The translations under genes and the position numbers were made by a program. Shown here in pieces: positions 12,985-25,200 of a DNA stretch of 64,000 bases. Location of the stretch: positions 6,966,501 through 7,030,500 of the forward strand of contig JANTQA010000012.1 of the NCBI GenBank assembly GCA_027625915.1, given 5' to 3'. Positions within the stretch are counted from its first letter, which is position 1. Each line of letters begins with the position of its first letter. The DNA comes from Anaeramoeba flamelloides. Its lineage: Eukaryota > Metamonada > Anaeramoebidae. Below the pieces are notes generated by a model. It was not told the origin of the DNA. It ran no database searches and saw only the letters and a list, made by a program, of their open reading frames with translations.

Positions 12985-13866
12985 CTTTTTTTGAGAAAAA
13001 AAAGCAAACTCAAAAAAAGTAAATAGAAAAATAATAAAAATATCGTTTTTTATTCAAAATAAATAAATAAATAAATAAATATAACTATACTAATAATTCC
13101 ACCTTTTAAAAAAAATCCACAATAAAACGCTTTCATAAAAAACATTATCCACTATTTATATAATTAGATTGCCAGAACCACAAGTGTTTTAGGGTATTTT
13201 ATTTTTGCATTCTTAATATATCAAAAACCGCCAAGATTTTGGATTTTTATATCGTGCTTTATTATTATGATTGGAAACGCATTATTAAGCGTTGATTCAG
13301 TTGAATGGTCACCAACCGGCTTAAAAATTGGGATAATTACACCATTTCTGATTGGTTTAATTGCAATTTTACTTGATATTAATTTAAATCAACAAACAAA
13401 CATAAAAATAAAAAAAAATCCAAATAACTTTAATGTCGGAACAATTGTAATATATGTAAATCTTTTATCCATGGCAGTACTAACACCAATTTTATTATTT
13501 ACTCAAGACTTTACCATCTCGAGAATTCAAGGCTATTTTGATTTAAAATTTTGTGTCATGATCAGTTTTTCAGCATTACTTTCTTTCCACATCTCTTATT
13601 CCACAGCACTTTTAATTGACAGCGCATCGCCTTTAACATGGATTATTGTTTGGACATTGAAAGAGACAATAATAATGCTTTTTTCAGATATCACGGGTGG
13701 ATTTAAAACAGCAAATTTAACAATTTTGGGTGGAATTTTGGCATTTTCAGGAACCTTTTTTTATTTTTATTTCTTAAATAAACAAAGAACCAACAACAAG
13801 AATTATAAAATCTCAAAATCAGCAAAACTTCACTTATTGAAAAAATTGAAAAAAATACATGTTTAA
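8299..13866 (+). CDS. TPT/SLC35-type nucleotide-sugar transporter
   Basis: Exon 1 is 8299-8628 (ATG, 110 codons) and exon 2 is 13168-13866 (232 codons, TAA), a 342-residue protein typical of the triose-phosphate/nucleotide-sugar transporter family. The 4,539-bp intron has a GTAAGT donor and an ATTAG acceptor in phase 0; joining gives DKSLLMM-IARTTSVLGYF, matching the family pattern in which an Arg-Thr/Ser helix follows a short luminal loop. Several hydrophobic helices are visible (residues ~8-30, 40-62, 80-100, 110-130 and four in the second half), and SPLTWIIVWTLKE resembles the SPLT...GT.K motif of GDP-fucose (SLC35C1-like) transporters. It probably moves an activated sugar into the Golgi or ER lumen; the substrate is not known. 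The upstream in-frame extension to 8191 has no ATG and reads through an intron-like T tract, so I start at 8299. Confidence 0.85.
9215..9320 (+). repeat. Diverged fragment of the 12.3/49.2-kb dispersed repeat
   Basis: The stretch with AATCTGTTAAAGAGAGA and AATTCAAAGAGTA matches 12500-12595 in the same orientation and 49340-49425 inverted. It abuts the foldback element that starts at 9325. Confidence 0.6.
9325..9577. mobile_element. Foldback MITE, ACTGTT family
   Basis: The ends are inverted: ACTATTATTTTCCAATT at the left and AATTGGAAAATAACAGT at the right, followed inward on both arms by AAATGAAAATTTT. Related termini occur at 10303-10526, 18014-18673 and 35840-36064. No coding content. Confidence 0.7.
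10303..10526. mobile_element. Foldback MITE, ACTGTT family
   Basis: The left end ACTATTTGTTGAAAAG and the right end TTTTCCAATTAACAGT are imperfect inverted copies, with shared inner blocks (AAATTTCATTC.GCTTTCC-like left, GAAATTCAAATGAAAATTTTG right). More diverged than the copy inside 35318-36281. Confidence 0.55.
10931..11619. mobile_element. TTAA-flanked MITE, copy 1 (689 bp)
   Basis: The element is flanked by TTAA on both sides (10927-10930 and 11620-11623). Its terminal inverted repeats start GGGTCTAGTCATTTACCGTG at the left and, read inward from the right, GGGTCGAGTAATTATGGTG. A TTAA duplication is characteristic of piggyBac-like transposons. Inside is a second palindrome: AAAAAGCGCCAAAGAGCAAC at 11362-11381 answered by GTCGCTCTTTGGCGCTTTTT near 11446-11465. 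Homologous copies are 35318-36281 and 55110-55803. No transposase gene is present. Confidence 0.85.
11711..11790 (+). repeat. C-rich tandem array of a degenerate decamer
   Basis: About eight consecutive 10-bp units, such as CCATCCTAAC, ATATTCTAAC and CTACCCTAAA, form an array with consensus close to NTAYCCTAAC. The CCCTAA core resembles telomere-type repeats, but the period is 10 and the units are diverged. It is the most C-rich, strand-asymmetric patch in the region and sits about 90 bp downstream of the TTAA element. Confidence 0.7.
12295..12715 (+). repeat. Dispersed repeat (inverted copy at 49.2 kb)
   Basis: It starts with CTAGGCAATCTACGGCACTC, continues through a block with TAATGTAGGCAAGATTAT, then GGTAAGGGTTAAGTG and AATCTGTTAAAGAGAGA, and ends with AAACTCAATTTAGTTTT. 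The whole order is found inverted at 49225-49630. No protein frame survives in either copy. Confidence 0.75.
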
Positions 13867-14339
13867 AAATTATTTTTTTAAAAATATGTAATTATTATTT
13901 TTAATTGGATATCCTTTTGAATTATTAATTCCAAATATTTTTAAATTAAAAATACATTAAAATCTAATTGAAAAAAAAAAAAAAAAACGAAAAAATAAGT
14001 AAAAAAAATATTCATTTAAAGTTAATTGAGTTTAAAATTCAATTAAATTTTTGAATTAGAGGAATTCCAGTTTTTAATTTAAATTATTTTGTGATTATTA
14101 ATCATTAATTTTTGACAATAAAAAATAAAATCAAAAACAGTAATTTAATAATTCTTTTTAATATTTGATTTAGTTATACATTAGGAGATTTTGGGCAAAA
14201 ATCCATTTTTTCTTAAAATTGCCATTTTTTGAGATTATTATTATTATTTAAAAAAACAATTTTTGGATACTTTCTTTAGACAAAAACAATTATTTAGTTT
14301 TTTTTTTTTTTTTTTTTTTTTTGAAATTAAATGAAGAAA

Positions 14340-14785
14340 AAATGGTAAAATAATCAATTTTGAATATATTAAATTATTATTCAATTTGGATAAAAACCCA
14401 ATAAAGATAAAACAATATTTCAAAAGATTTAGAAAAAATTAAATATTTGGGTATTTATTTAGATAAAATTTCACATATAGTTTATAATTAAAAAAAAAAT
14501 CTAAAGAAACTTATAACAACTGTAAACAATTATTTAATAACAATTCTCTCAAAAAGAGTTTGAAAATAAGATTATTTATATCTTTTATATTAAGTCAATT
14601 AACATATGATTAGAAGTTTTTAATTATGAAATAAAAACAATAAATGATTTAAATTCTTGGATTAATTTATGTATTACTGGAATAAACATAATAAACAGAA
14701 ATACAATAGTTATTATTTACAAAACAGAATTTATAATATAAAATATTGGTAAATTCGGTTAATTAAAAAAAATATGATACCTAAA
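14340..14785 (+). mobile_element. LINE reverse transcriptase remnant
   Basis: On the plus strand the peptide KYLGIYLDKISHIVYN is readable near 14440-14490, the typical 'YLG' region after the catalytic palm of LINE reverse transcriptases. The following stretch matches, inverted, 44480-44900 and 51950-52300 (thumb and connection, including a LNSWIN-like motif). The frame is interrupted and both ends are truncated, so it is a decayed copy. Confidence 0.7.
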
Positions 14786-15016
14786 AACAAAACTTAAAAA
14801 AAGTGATCATTTTGTACTTATCAGAAAAGCTGGAATAAAAGGATGAGGTGTGTTGATTATGAATATTTTTGCAAGAATATGACTAAATTACAATTGGTCA
14901 CCTTCACACATAAATCATCATTTAAAATTCAATAAAATCATAGAATGTCTTTTTTGCCTAAATACTTAATCAACAAAGAAAAAACTAAAGTCAGTCTTCA
15001 AATCAATTCTTTACAC

Positions 15017-16240
15017 AAGTAGTTACATTTTTCCATTTTGAAAATATTTTATTGTGTAACCGTCACTGAAAAATATTTTTTGAGTGCTACCAGATATTGA
15101 AACTTTGAAACAAAATACCACTCACTGTTCTATTTGTGAAAAGAAAGCAATCCTAAGCATTTTAGATTCGAATCTTTCATTTTTCGATTTTTTTTAACAT
15201 TTTTTTTGATTAAATTTTTATTTTTATTACATTTAGTTTTAGATCTTGAAATATGTTTATATAAATGAGCGAAATTAATCTAAGAGTAAACCAAAAAAAA
15301 TAGACCAGAAAAGGTATGTTTAGAACAAATCTTTTAAAATAGAAGACCAAACATAAAATATAACTTTTCTAAATAAATTTGTTGAATTTCACTATTGAAA
15401 AAAAAAAAAATTGATAAAAGAATATTTTCGAAGATTTTTTTTCTTTATCTTCTTAATTTGGATGAATACTAACAATTTATAACCTTGAATTTCTTACTCC
15501 ATTACTATTTATTATTATTTTTCTAAAAACATTTTTTTACAAATATTTTCTTTCAAATTATTTTTTCAAATATTTTTATTAAACAAACCCAAAACAAAGG
15601 AATTCTGTTTCAAAAATTAAATTAAAGGGGTTGAATTCTCGGAATCAAAAAAAAAAAAAAAAAACAGTTTCAAAAATATTCAACCTAAAATAAACATAAA
15701 AAAATTTAGAAAAAAATTCAATCAGATTCAGAAATATTTTGAGTTTCTACATTTTAACAGAAAATAAATAATTATCAAATCAAGCTAATTTGTTCAATAA
15801 GTTATAATTTCAGAAGAAGAGGTATTACAAAGAACATCCGATTTTCTGAACGAAACCAGAATTAGATGAATTAAATGAAAATGGGATTTTTAAATTCATT
15901 TTGAGATCTCTTTAGATACAAAAATAATTTGTTTCTCAAAAAATTTACTAAAGTATTTCTATGAAGAATTAAAAATAAAACCAAATAAAGAATAATCAAT
16001 AGTATCAAATTTTGCAGATAGGATTAAGAAATAAATTGTTTTTATGTATTTTTTCTTGATTAATCTTTTCATTTTCTTGATTTCCTTTTTTTTGTTAGTT
16101 GTAAATATAGTATCCTGGTATTTCTTACAAATCTCATTTTTTATTAAAATATTTATATATTTGGTTAAAGAAATGATTTGAATTATTCAGTTTCGGATAA
16201 ATGATGGCACTCAAAATTTGAAAATTGTAATTACACTCTT
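15017..16240. mobile_element. 1.2-kb repeat element, copy 1
   Basis: This 1,224-bp block is collinear with 26141-27358 throughout, including a shared AATTCTCGGAATC followed by a poly-A tract and a shared GGTGGCACTC/GATGGCACTC end block. The ends are weakly inverted (AAGTAGTTACATTTTT against AAGAGTGTAATTACAATTTT). No long reading frame is conserved between the copies. Confidence 0.75.
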
Positions 16241-16734
16241 AATAAAAAAATAATTTTATTTTTGATATTTTTTTAATTCGGGTGTAATAAATCTTAAAAA
16301 TGAATATAAAATTTTTCAAAAAACTAAAAAAAGGATTTTAAGGAATTTTTTTTATTTTTCAAAAAATAACAATTGATAATTATTACGTTCTTATTATTGA
16401 TTCAAAGGATATTTTTGAATCTAGCATATTTATTAAATTTTATGGAAAAAAATTAAAATATACATTCAAAATTCCTTTTTAAAATTAAACCGAAAATGGA
16501 AAATAAATTCCTTATGGATATATTAAATTGTAATAAAAATAAAACAAATTATTTCAAAAAAAAAAAAAAAAAGAAAAAATTAAAAATTCAATTTCATTAA
16601 TTCAACCAAATTACAATAAATTAAACTTTGAACAGATCAAAGTAATAAATAATTTAGAAATAATTATTAATTTTTTTTTCTTTTGTTAGATGTAATTAAA
16701 AATTTTTTTAAAATGATTAAATATTTTGTGTTTC

Positions 16735-19700
16735 TTAAAATTCGAGACTTTGTGCAAGTTTACGAAGTTCTTCATCTTCAGATTCTTCTTCGGGTTCTTC
16801 TTCTTCTTGTGTATTATTACTAACAAGGTTTGTTTTTGGCACATTGGGTAATTTTACTTCTTCTTGGTTGATTTGAGTTAATTGTTCGTCTAGGCCAAGT
16901 TCTTCAAGTTCATTTAATTCTTCTTCAAGTTCGTCCTCATCAAATTCATCTCCAAATGGCTGTGAAATTGCTTCAGATATTTCCTCTGCGATTTGGAATG
17001 ATTCTCTTTTAAAGATAAATTTTTAAGACATTATTTGAGAAATTTTTTATATATATATATTAGATTTCTTTATTTAATACTCAACAAAAGAAATTTTGGG
17101 AAAAGTGTATAATAAAAAAAAAAAAAAAAAAAGGAAATGAAAAATTACTGAATTTCATCCATTACATCTTCTACTTGATCAATACTCCTATTAAATATAA
17201 AAAATAAAAATAATAATTATTAAGTTAGTGAATTGAAAAAAATTGTTCAAGAATGAATTTACAGATAAATTAGCTTTTGCCCCCCGATCTCATTATATCA
17301 AAATAAATTTATTAACCAAAAAACTAATTTATTTTTTAGAATCGATTAGTTCTCATGCTTTCAGGAAAATGATTTTTTTATTTTGATAAATGAGAATGGG
17401 TACAAAAGAAAAATAGTTTTAATTGTGCTTATCCTCCTTGATCAGTATTAAACTAAATTTAAATTCTTACATTTCATTTTGAATATTTTTCATTGCCTGT
17501 GCACCTTGTTTCATTGATTTCATGATTTCAAAATTCATACTAGCGCCTTCCAACATTGAAATCTTTTAATTGAAGTTAAATGAGGTTAAATAGAATAGAA
17601 TAAATAAAATAAATAAAAAAATAATGAAAAGAAGAAGGATTAGAGAAATTTTTATCAAAAAATCAATCGTTTAAGAACCCAAAATTAAGAAGCCCGAAAG
17701 AAGTAAATGAATTGATTTTAATTAGTTTAAAATAAAAAGTCTACATAATTAAGATTATGAAAAAAATTCCTTTTTCAATTCAAAGATTTTTCTTTATTGA
17801 GTAATTTTGAAAAAGTCTGAACAAAAAAGTTTTCAAGTGTATCGATAAGACAGCAAATGATCAACTTCAATAGACATATTTTTAATACTGCATCAAAACA
17901 ATATTTTGACACGTTTTTTAAAAATGGTTTTTACAAAAAAGATTTCCAAAGTATCGATAAAGCAGTCGGACAAACTTTGCTGTTGAAAAAATTTCAATAG
18001 AACAATCTCTATGACTATTGTTAATTGCAAAATAAATGGAGTAAAATTTTCATCCAGCTTTCAAAAAAATCCCTCAAAGAATTAAAACCAGTCATAAAAA
18101 TCCCAAGAATTCAAAGAAAAAATTAAATCAAAATTCTAAAAAGGTAAGGAAAATTAATTCAAGCTGATTTTTATTGAATTAAATCACCATTGTGGAAAAA
18201 AAGTGAAGCACCGTTTTTAATAGGGAATATTACTGAAAATGAAAAGTAAGATCAATTAAAAAAAGAATAAATAAATAAATAAAGACAAAATGAAGTATTC
18301 AGGACAATAATAGTTTTTTTTAATACTATCTTTTGGTATTGGATTTTTCTTTGATTGATCAATTATTAAAAATTTGTTCAAAAAATTGACTATTTTTAAG
18401 ATCTCCAAAACCTCACAATAATAATTTCGATAAGAAAGTAGATTTAAATTGTATTTGTTGGATTGATTAAAAATAGTATAATGGATTATTATTTGAATTT
18501 AATTGGTTTCTTCTTTGTATTGATTTTACTTTTCATTTTCAGTAATATTCCCTCTTAAAAACAGTGTTTCACTTTTTTTCCAAAATGGTAATTGAAATTT
18601 TACTTGATCTCCTAAAAATCTTTTTTGAAAAGACGAATGAAAATTTTGTTCCATTTGTTTTTCAACAAATAGTAAATTAAAAACGTTTTCAGCAGATATT
18701 TTTGATAAACACTTTAATGTTTTGAATTCAAATTTAGAAAGATCATTGAAAAGTTAGTTGGATAGACTTTTAGTGAGTTGGCTGTTTTGATAAAGTGTGG
18801 AAAAATATTTTCAAAAAGTGTTTGGTTAACTCTTTTGTGTAGTTTGGTTCACATTTTCCACAGTTGTTAGTATTCGCTTTTTAAAATGACTTTAATTCTC
18901 TTTTTTCAAACAGATCTATCCCAAACAACAAAAAAAAAAAAAAAATAAAACTGTTCTAATTAATAAAATAAAAAAAAAGTCAATTCATTAATTCCTTTGT
19001 TAGTACTTGTTTTAGGATTTGGTGTGCGAAAGTATAGATGTATATTTAATATTTTTTTTTTATGAGAAGAAATAAATAAAAGGTTTTTTGAATTGTTGTT
19101 TCAATTTTTGGGTTTTGAAAACATTTGTTTTTTGTTTTCACAGAAAGATAATAAGACTTGAACATCACACAAAACAAAAAACGAAAAAAAAAAATAAAAC
19201 AAGTAATTTTTGAAGGAAGAAGAAAAAAAATAAATCAATCCAAAAGGTCATTTATTTGGTTGAAGTGGAAACTTACCTGCTTTTCAATAGAAAATCTTGT
19301 GTTTGACGCTTTGGCGATTTGTTGTTCATAATTTTTTTTTCTTTTTAAGGCCATGATCGCACCTTTTGAATTAAATTAAAAAAAAATATTAGAAAAAAAA
19401 TTGGTTTTTGATTTTAGAAAGAACAAAGATCTTAAAAAAATAAAAGAATTTGGTTGTGCAAAGTTATTTACTTCTTCGGTTTTTTGTTGCGTTTTTTTTT
19501 GCATGTTGGAGCTCTGTTTCGATCTTTTTTTCAAGATAATTTTCTCGTTTCTAAAAGGCAAAATGAAGATTGAAAGAAATAAAATTAAATTTAGGAAGAG
19601 AATGGTTTAATCTTTAGAAAGCCACTTTTTTTCATTGATCAATTATTTGGTTCTTTCATGAAAAAAAATTCTTCCAAAAACAGAAAAAAATAATAAAAAA

Positions 19701-19818
19701 AAAAAAGAGCACAAACTTCTAGCATATTTAATGTTTCACGTAATTGAATGATGGAATTTTTGGTTGTTTCGGTTGTATTTTTGCCTTTCTTTTTTTTTTT
19801 TTTTCCAAAAAGATTCAT
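16735..19818 (-). CDS. CHMP4: ESCRT-III core subunit, CHMP4/Snf7 family
   Basis: Six exons were reconstructed on the minus strand: 19818-19717, 19550-19472, 19362-19277, 17562-17471, 17187-17149 and 17005-16735 (TAA), giving 222 residues, the usual length for CHMP4. Phases agree at every junction. Recognisable segments in order are MNLFGKKKK, LEKRENYLEKKIETELQHAK, NATKNRRSAIMALKRKKNYE, FEIMKSMKQGAQAMKNIQNE, SIDQVEDVMDEIQE and the acidic FGDEFDEDELEEELNELEEL. They follow the CHMP4 order of basic core helices, then the autoinhibitory acidic helix. The last residues, EDEELRKLAQSLEF, resemble the Bro1/ALIX-binding C-terminal helix of Snf7. The protein should polymerise on membranes for multivesicular body formation and membrane scission. 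Exon 5 is only 39 nt. The third intron (17563-19276) is 1.7 kb and contains a foldback element; the others are 0.1-0.3 kb. The intron 1 donor is GTTTGT rather than GTAAG. Confidence 0.95.
18014..18673. mobile_element. Foldback element nest inside the CHMP4 intron
   Basis: The outer ends (ACTATTGTTAATTGC and CAACAAATAGT, with AAAATTTTCAT and ATGAAAATTTTG inside) belong to the ACTGTT foldback family. An inner, much better matched inverted pair lies at 18176-18251 and 18523-18597 (AATATTACTGAAAATGAAAAGTA-like arms). The central part matches, inverted, the block at 32340-32530 in the PSMD2 intron. This suggests one foldback element inserted in another. Confidence 0.65.
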
Positions 19819-22286
19819 TTGAAGTGTTGAGTGTTGCTAAAAATAAGAATAAATTAAATAATAAAAATTTGAAAAAATAAATTTCAAATGATCTTTTATT
19901 CGAATATATATTTTGTTAAGGAGTCAAAAGGAGAGGGTTTTAAGTTTTTCTCACTTGTGGACCATTGTTTTTTTTTTCTTAAATTGAAATTGTTCTTTTT
20001 TTTTGGTAAAATTGAGTTTATAGTCAATTTCTTTAATATTTTTAACACTTTTGTCTTTTAAAATTCAGATGAACACTTTTAAAATATTAGCTTAAAATTT
20101 TTTTTATTTCTATTATTGACGAATCCAAAAAATTAGTTCAATTAAAAACAAATAAATGTTAAAATTTTGAACCTGATCAAATTGACTTTATTGAAAGATT
20201 GAAAAGTATGGATTATTTTCAAAAAGACAATTAACTAAGGTAATTGATGGTTAATACTGATTATTTCAAACAATATAAATGTTTCTTGTTTAATTAATCA
20301 GCTAGAAACGATTAATTGTAAAATATATTGAAAAAAATATAACTTTCGAAAAAAACTAAAATAATGACAAAATCAAAATTTAAGTTCTGGTCTTTTGAAC
20401 TATTTTAGATCTATAGATTTCAATAATAACCAAGTAATATCAGATATAAATATTTTACCCATATAAGAAAAATTTAAGATTGAAGTTGAGTTTATGTTGA
20501 AAACTTTAAAAATTTACTTTGATTAATAATAAATAACAACATATAAATAAATCAAAAAATTCGTACTTAATGAATAAATTGCATATTTAAACAAATAAAT
20601 ATATTAAAAATAGATATTAAAATTGATGAATAACTTGCTTATGAAACCTATTTTTTTTCTTTTTTAATCAAAAAATTTATTAAATCGATTCTTTTTTTAT
20701 AATTGAAAAAATCACTTTTAAGCGAACATGTAATCAACCAAATGAAACATCTCCAATTCATAATTTATGACCCAATGCTACTACCCCCCTAACCCATTGA
20801 ATTCTGACTTTTTATTATTTTCTCAAAAAGTCCCACTTAATTTATGATGTGTCCCCTTCTTTAAAGAGAAATAACAAGTATTAACTTTCTCATCATGTTT
20901 AACAAAATATCTACTCAAAAAACGGGATTAGGGGAGTTCCGAGAGTACATACAAGTAACATGTGGTATCTTACTCTTCTTAAATGATATTCTTTATCTAT
21001 AAAATCTATTAAAGGTTGGAATAAACTAAAAACACAAGAAAAGCTAATGAATCTTTATTTTTATTTCTCAAAATAAAAAGAAATTTTTGGAATTTTCTTT
21101 CAATTTAAGATACTAAAAAAACCAAACTGTAATTTTCCAAAATTCACAAGAATAGAGCAAAAAGATTTTATCCCCCCCCACCCCGAGCCTTTTAAATTTT
21201 TGAAAAGCTAACGAAAGTATCCGCCAATGCCTAGCTTTATCATAATTCAAAAGAATAGAGAAAAATCAAAGATTTCACTTAATTCCTTTAAATTCTGGAA
21301 AACCTTAGGGCAGTTTTTTTTTATTTTAATAAATCAAAAGAAAATTTTGAAAATTTCTTTTAATTTCTAAAAGTAAAAAAAACCTAGGACACTTCGGTTA
21401 GGTTTTCTTGAGTTTTCTGTTTATTTCTAAAATAAAAAAAACTCAGAACACTTCACAAATAAAATAGAAAACCCCAAAAAAACCTAGAAAACTTCATAAA
21501 TAAATAGAAAATTCAAAAAAACCTAACGAAAATCTATTAATTTTTATAATCAAAAGAAAAAGACAGAAAATCTAACGAAGGATTTCAAATTTGAAAAAGA
21601 ATAGACTCTAAGGTTTTCCAGAATTTAACAGAATTAAGTTAAATAAATTAGAATTCTAGAAAATTTTACAAATAAAATAGAAAACCACCGTTAGCTTTTC
21701 CAGAATTTAACTGAATTGAGTAAAATCTTTGATTTTTCTCCATTCTTTTGAATTCTGGTAAAGTTAGGCACTCTGTGGCACTCTACAGGGTATTTTCGTT
21801 AGGTTTTCCAAGATTAAAAAGAATAGAAGAAAATCAGTATTTTACCTCAATTCTTTTGAATCCCATAAACCCTAACAAAAAACATGTGAACTTTTAGTAG
21901 TTATTCTTTAATGGAAAAAAAAAACTAAAAAATAAAAAATCACTTTTAATATTATAACTTTTTAAAAATTAAGATTCATTTCAAATTCGTTCATCATTTT
22001 AAGTGATATTGATAAGGAATTCCAGTTCTTCGAATAAAATAAATAAAAAGAATGTTTTGTCATGTTCAGAATTATTTAAAATAAAATGATATTAATAAAA
22101 GAATGAATCAAAAATGATAACATTTTTATTTGGTATTTATTTATATTATTTCCAAGTAAAAATAATAAGAATTTTAACAATATTTATATTGAAGTTTTGT
22201 TGTTTATTAGAAAAAAAAAAAAATGATTTGTTTTTTTTGCACTTATTACAGACCAATTTTTTTTTTGTGTGTGTTTGTTTTTTCTA
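19819..22286. other. Intergenic region upstream of CHMP4 and downstream of the ankyrin gene
   Basis: About 19819-21150 is A/T-rich with no feature I can support beyond the presumed CHMP4 promoter. The rest contains the palindromic repeat cluster at 21170-21880 and the ankyrin gene's 3' flank. Confidence 0.5.
21170..21880. repeat. Cluster of palindromic repeats
   Basis: At least four units of the TTCCAGAATT/AATTCTGGAAAA palindrome (near 21180-21305, 21600-21660, 21690-21765 and 21800-21870) alternate with GTTAGGTTTTCTTGAG and AAACCTAACGAAAATCTAT blocks, which are themselves inverted copies of each other. A GGCACTCTGTGGCACTCTAC minisatellite lies near 21770. These are the same parts that interrupt the LINE copies at 43.9 and 51.4 kb, here without any LINE sequence. 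Confidence 0.75.
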
Positions 22287-25200
22287 TTAATTATTTTCAT
22301 TTTCCTTTTTTGGATTTTTTGAATAGCTTAATGACATTTCCATCATTACTTGTTTACGTGGACTAATTGGTAAGCTTCTTTCATTCATTTTCATCAAGGA
22401 ATAATATTTTGGAAAATTTTTATTTGATTTATTCTTTGTGTTTTGTTTTTTATTTCTTTTATTTTTTTTTTTATAAAAACCAAAATTAAGTTTCTTTCTT
22501 TTGGTTCTATTTTTTTTTCCCTTTTTTAATTCTTTTCTCCCCTTTTTTCCACCCACCCCTTCAATTTCTTTTCCCCTTTTCCTTTCCCTGTTTTGTTTTA
22601 TCATTTTTCCTTTTTTTTTTTTTTTATTTATCATTTCATTCTCATTATTATTATCGATCTTATCATTTTTTTTTTTATTTTCTGTTTCATTGTTGTTTTC
22701 AAAGTTATTTGCCTTTTCTTTATGTTTTTTATTTGTTTCTTTCTCATTTTTTTTTCCAATATTAATTTCTTTTTCTTTTTCTTTTTTATTTGTTTCTTTT
22801 TCAAAATTATTCTTAATTTCCTTTTCTTTTTCTATTTTTTGTTTTTGTTTTTCATTCTCATTCCCATTCTTATCATTTTTTTTTTTATTTTCAATTTCTT
22901 GAGTTTTTTTTTGATCTTTATCTAATTTTTTATTTTCTATTTCGTTTTTGTTTCCAATATTAATTTCTTTTTTTTTTTCTTTTTTATTTGTTTCTTTTTC
23001 AAAATTATTCTTAATTTCCTTTTCTTTTTCTATTTTTTGTTTTTGTTTTTCATTCTCATTCTCATTCTCATTCTTATTATTATTTTTTTTATTTTCAATT
23101 TCTTGAGTTTGATCTTTATTTGCCATTTCCTTATGTTTTTTATTTGCTTCTTTTTCATTTTTGTTTCCAATATTAATTTCTTTTTCTTTTTTATTTGTTT
23201 CTTTTTCAAAATTATTCTTAATTTCTTTTTCATTTTCTATTTTTTGTTTTTCATTCTCATTCCCATTCTCATTCCCATTCTTATCATTATTTTTTTTATT
23301 TTGAATTTCTTGAGTTTTTTTTTGATCTTTATCTATTTTTTTATTTTCTATTTCATTGTTGTTTCCAATATTAATTTCTTTTTTTCTTTTTCTTTTTCTT
23401 TTTTCCTTTGTTTCTTTTTCGAAATTATTCTTAATTTCTTTTTCTTTTTCAATTTCTTGCTTTAGTTTTTCATTCTCATTCCCATTCACATTCTTATTCT
23501 TATTCTTATCATTTTTTTTTTTATTTTCAATTTCTTGAGTTTTTTTTTGATCTTTATCTAATTTTATATTTTTTATTTCTTTTTTTTCAATTATCTTTGG
23601 GGTTTCATTTACATTTTCATGTTCATTTTTTCTTTTATTCATTTTATTCTTTTCTATTTGTTGATCTATTTTTTTTTCATTTTTTTTCTCATCTTTATTG
23701 TCTTTTTCTATCTTTTTCTCATTGTCCTGTTTTATAACTTGCTCTTGCCTAAAATTTCTACTTCTTGTGACATTTTTTTCCGATTTAATCCTTGTAAAAC
23801 TTGAATCAAATCTAGTATGTTTTGAAGGAACGGCGCTTTTAACCTTCTGTAATTGAAAACTTTGATTTAATTTTTTCGGTTTAAAATTAGAATTTTTATG
23901 ATTATTAAACTTTTTCAGATTTTTTAATTGTGTAGGGGAAACTGCCATCGATTTTGCTTTGTTATTTCTTGAAGACTGGAACCGAGAATGCGAGGAAAAT
24001 TTCTCCTTCTCCCTTTCCTTCCCCTTTTCTTTTTCTTTGTTTTTAAGTAATTTTCTAGCTTTTTTAGTTTCAACACGTTTCTGACGCTCTCTTTCTTTTA
24101 TTTCTTTGGCTTGTTTTTTTTGGTTTTTTTTTTGGGCTTTGATATTTTCTTTTTCCTTTTTTTTGAGATCTTTTCTTTTTTTTTCTTCATTGTCCTTTTC
24201 CCATTTTTGCTCATCAATTTTTATTCCTAAGAGATCTTTAATATATTCGATGGACTCCACAAAAAGAGATATGGACAATTCAGACCATTTCTCTTTAATT
24301 CGTTGTTTCTTGTGGGTTCTTAAGATGTACAAAGAACTCATTAAGCATAAGGAACCTCTCTGGGACAAGAATTGAATTATTTTGCAATGGCCGTATTCTG
24401 AAGCAACCTCAATTGCGGTTTTTTGAAAGATGTCTTTGACTTCCAAATCAACTTGCATGACATCTACAAGCCATTCTATTAATAAACCTGATCCCGATAA
24501 TGTTGCATAATGCAAGGGGGTTCTTCCTTGGAATGCTTGATTAAAATTCATTGACTTTTCGGTTGCCAAAATTTCAAGTAATTCGATTCTCCTTAAAGAT
24601 TCTTGTAACATTTCTGGTGGAAGAACTTGTGCTGTTGAAATTTCAATTTCTTTTTCTTTTTCTTTTTCTTTTTCCTTTCCTTTTCCTTTTCCTTTCCCTT
24701 TATCTTTATCTTTTTCTTTATCATTTTTTTTGTTGTCTTCTCTTTCGTTCTCCTTGATTTCGCTTTTTTGTTCTTTCTCGTTCTCATTTCCAACGTCGTT
24801 TTTATTTGAATTTTTTTTTCCATTGTTGTTTGGAATTTTATTTTTGTTGATTTTTTTCTCGGATAAAAATAATTCCTTTTCTTTTTCTTTTTTTAATTTC
24901 CAATCCAGAATCTTTTCTCTATTAAACTCCACTCTGACTAGTTCTTCAATTAAAGTTCCAGACATACAAACCATCGAGGCTAATTTGATATAATTTGTCT
25001 TCGCTCCACATGAAATTAAAAAGTATGCAGTGGTAATATTGGCTTTAAAAAAGGCCAGCTCAAGCGGTGTTCTTCCGAGTTGATCACAACTTTCAATACT
25101 GGCACCTGCATTAATTAAGATTTTACAAAGCTCTGTGGAGTGTTGCTTTGATAAAACGGAGCAATGAAGCGCAGTTAATCCAAAAATTGAAGCATCATCA

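Larger units (their letters stand above)
8629..13167 (+). other. Giant intron of the transporter gene (4,539 bp)
   Basis: GT...AG intron, phase 0. It holds at least two ACTGTT-type foldback elements, a TTAA-flanked MITE, a C-rich decamer tandem array and a dispersed ~0.4-kb repeat, plus a 31-base poly-A near 12950-12981 and (AAAT)n near 13061. No additional exon is needed to complete the transporter. Confidence 0.8.
13867..16734. other. Convergent intergenic region between transporter and CHMP4 genes
   Basis: Both flanking genes end here, so the spacer should hold two polyadenylation sites. It contains a LINE remnant (14340-14785) and a 1.2-kb repeat element (15017-16240); the rest is A/T-rich sequence without features. 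Confidence 0.6.

Noticed and set aside
22501-24993. Several Phe/Ile/Leu-rich plus-strand frames opposite the ankyrin gene
   Set aside because: They are antisense shadows of the Lys/Glu/Asn codons of the tail and show no independent features.
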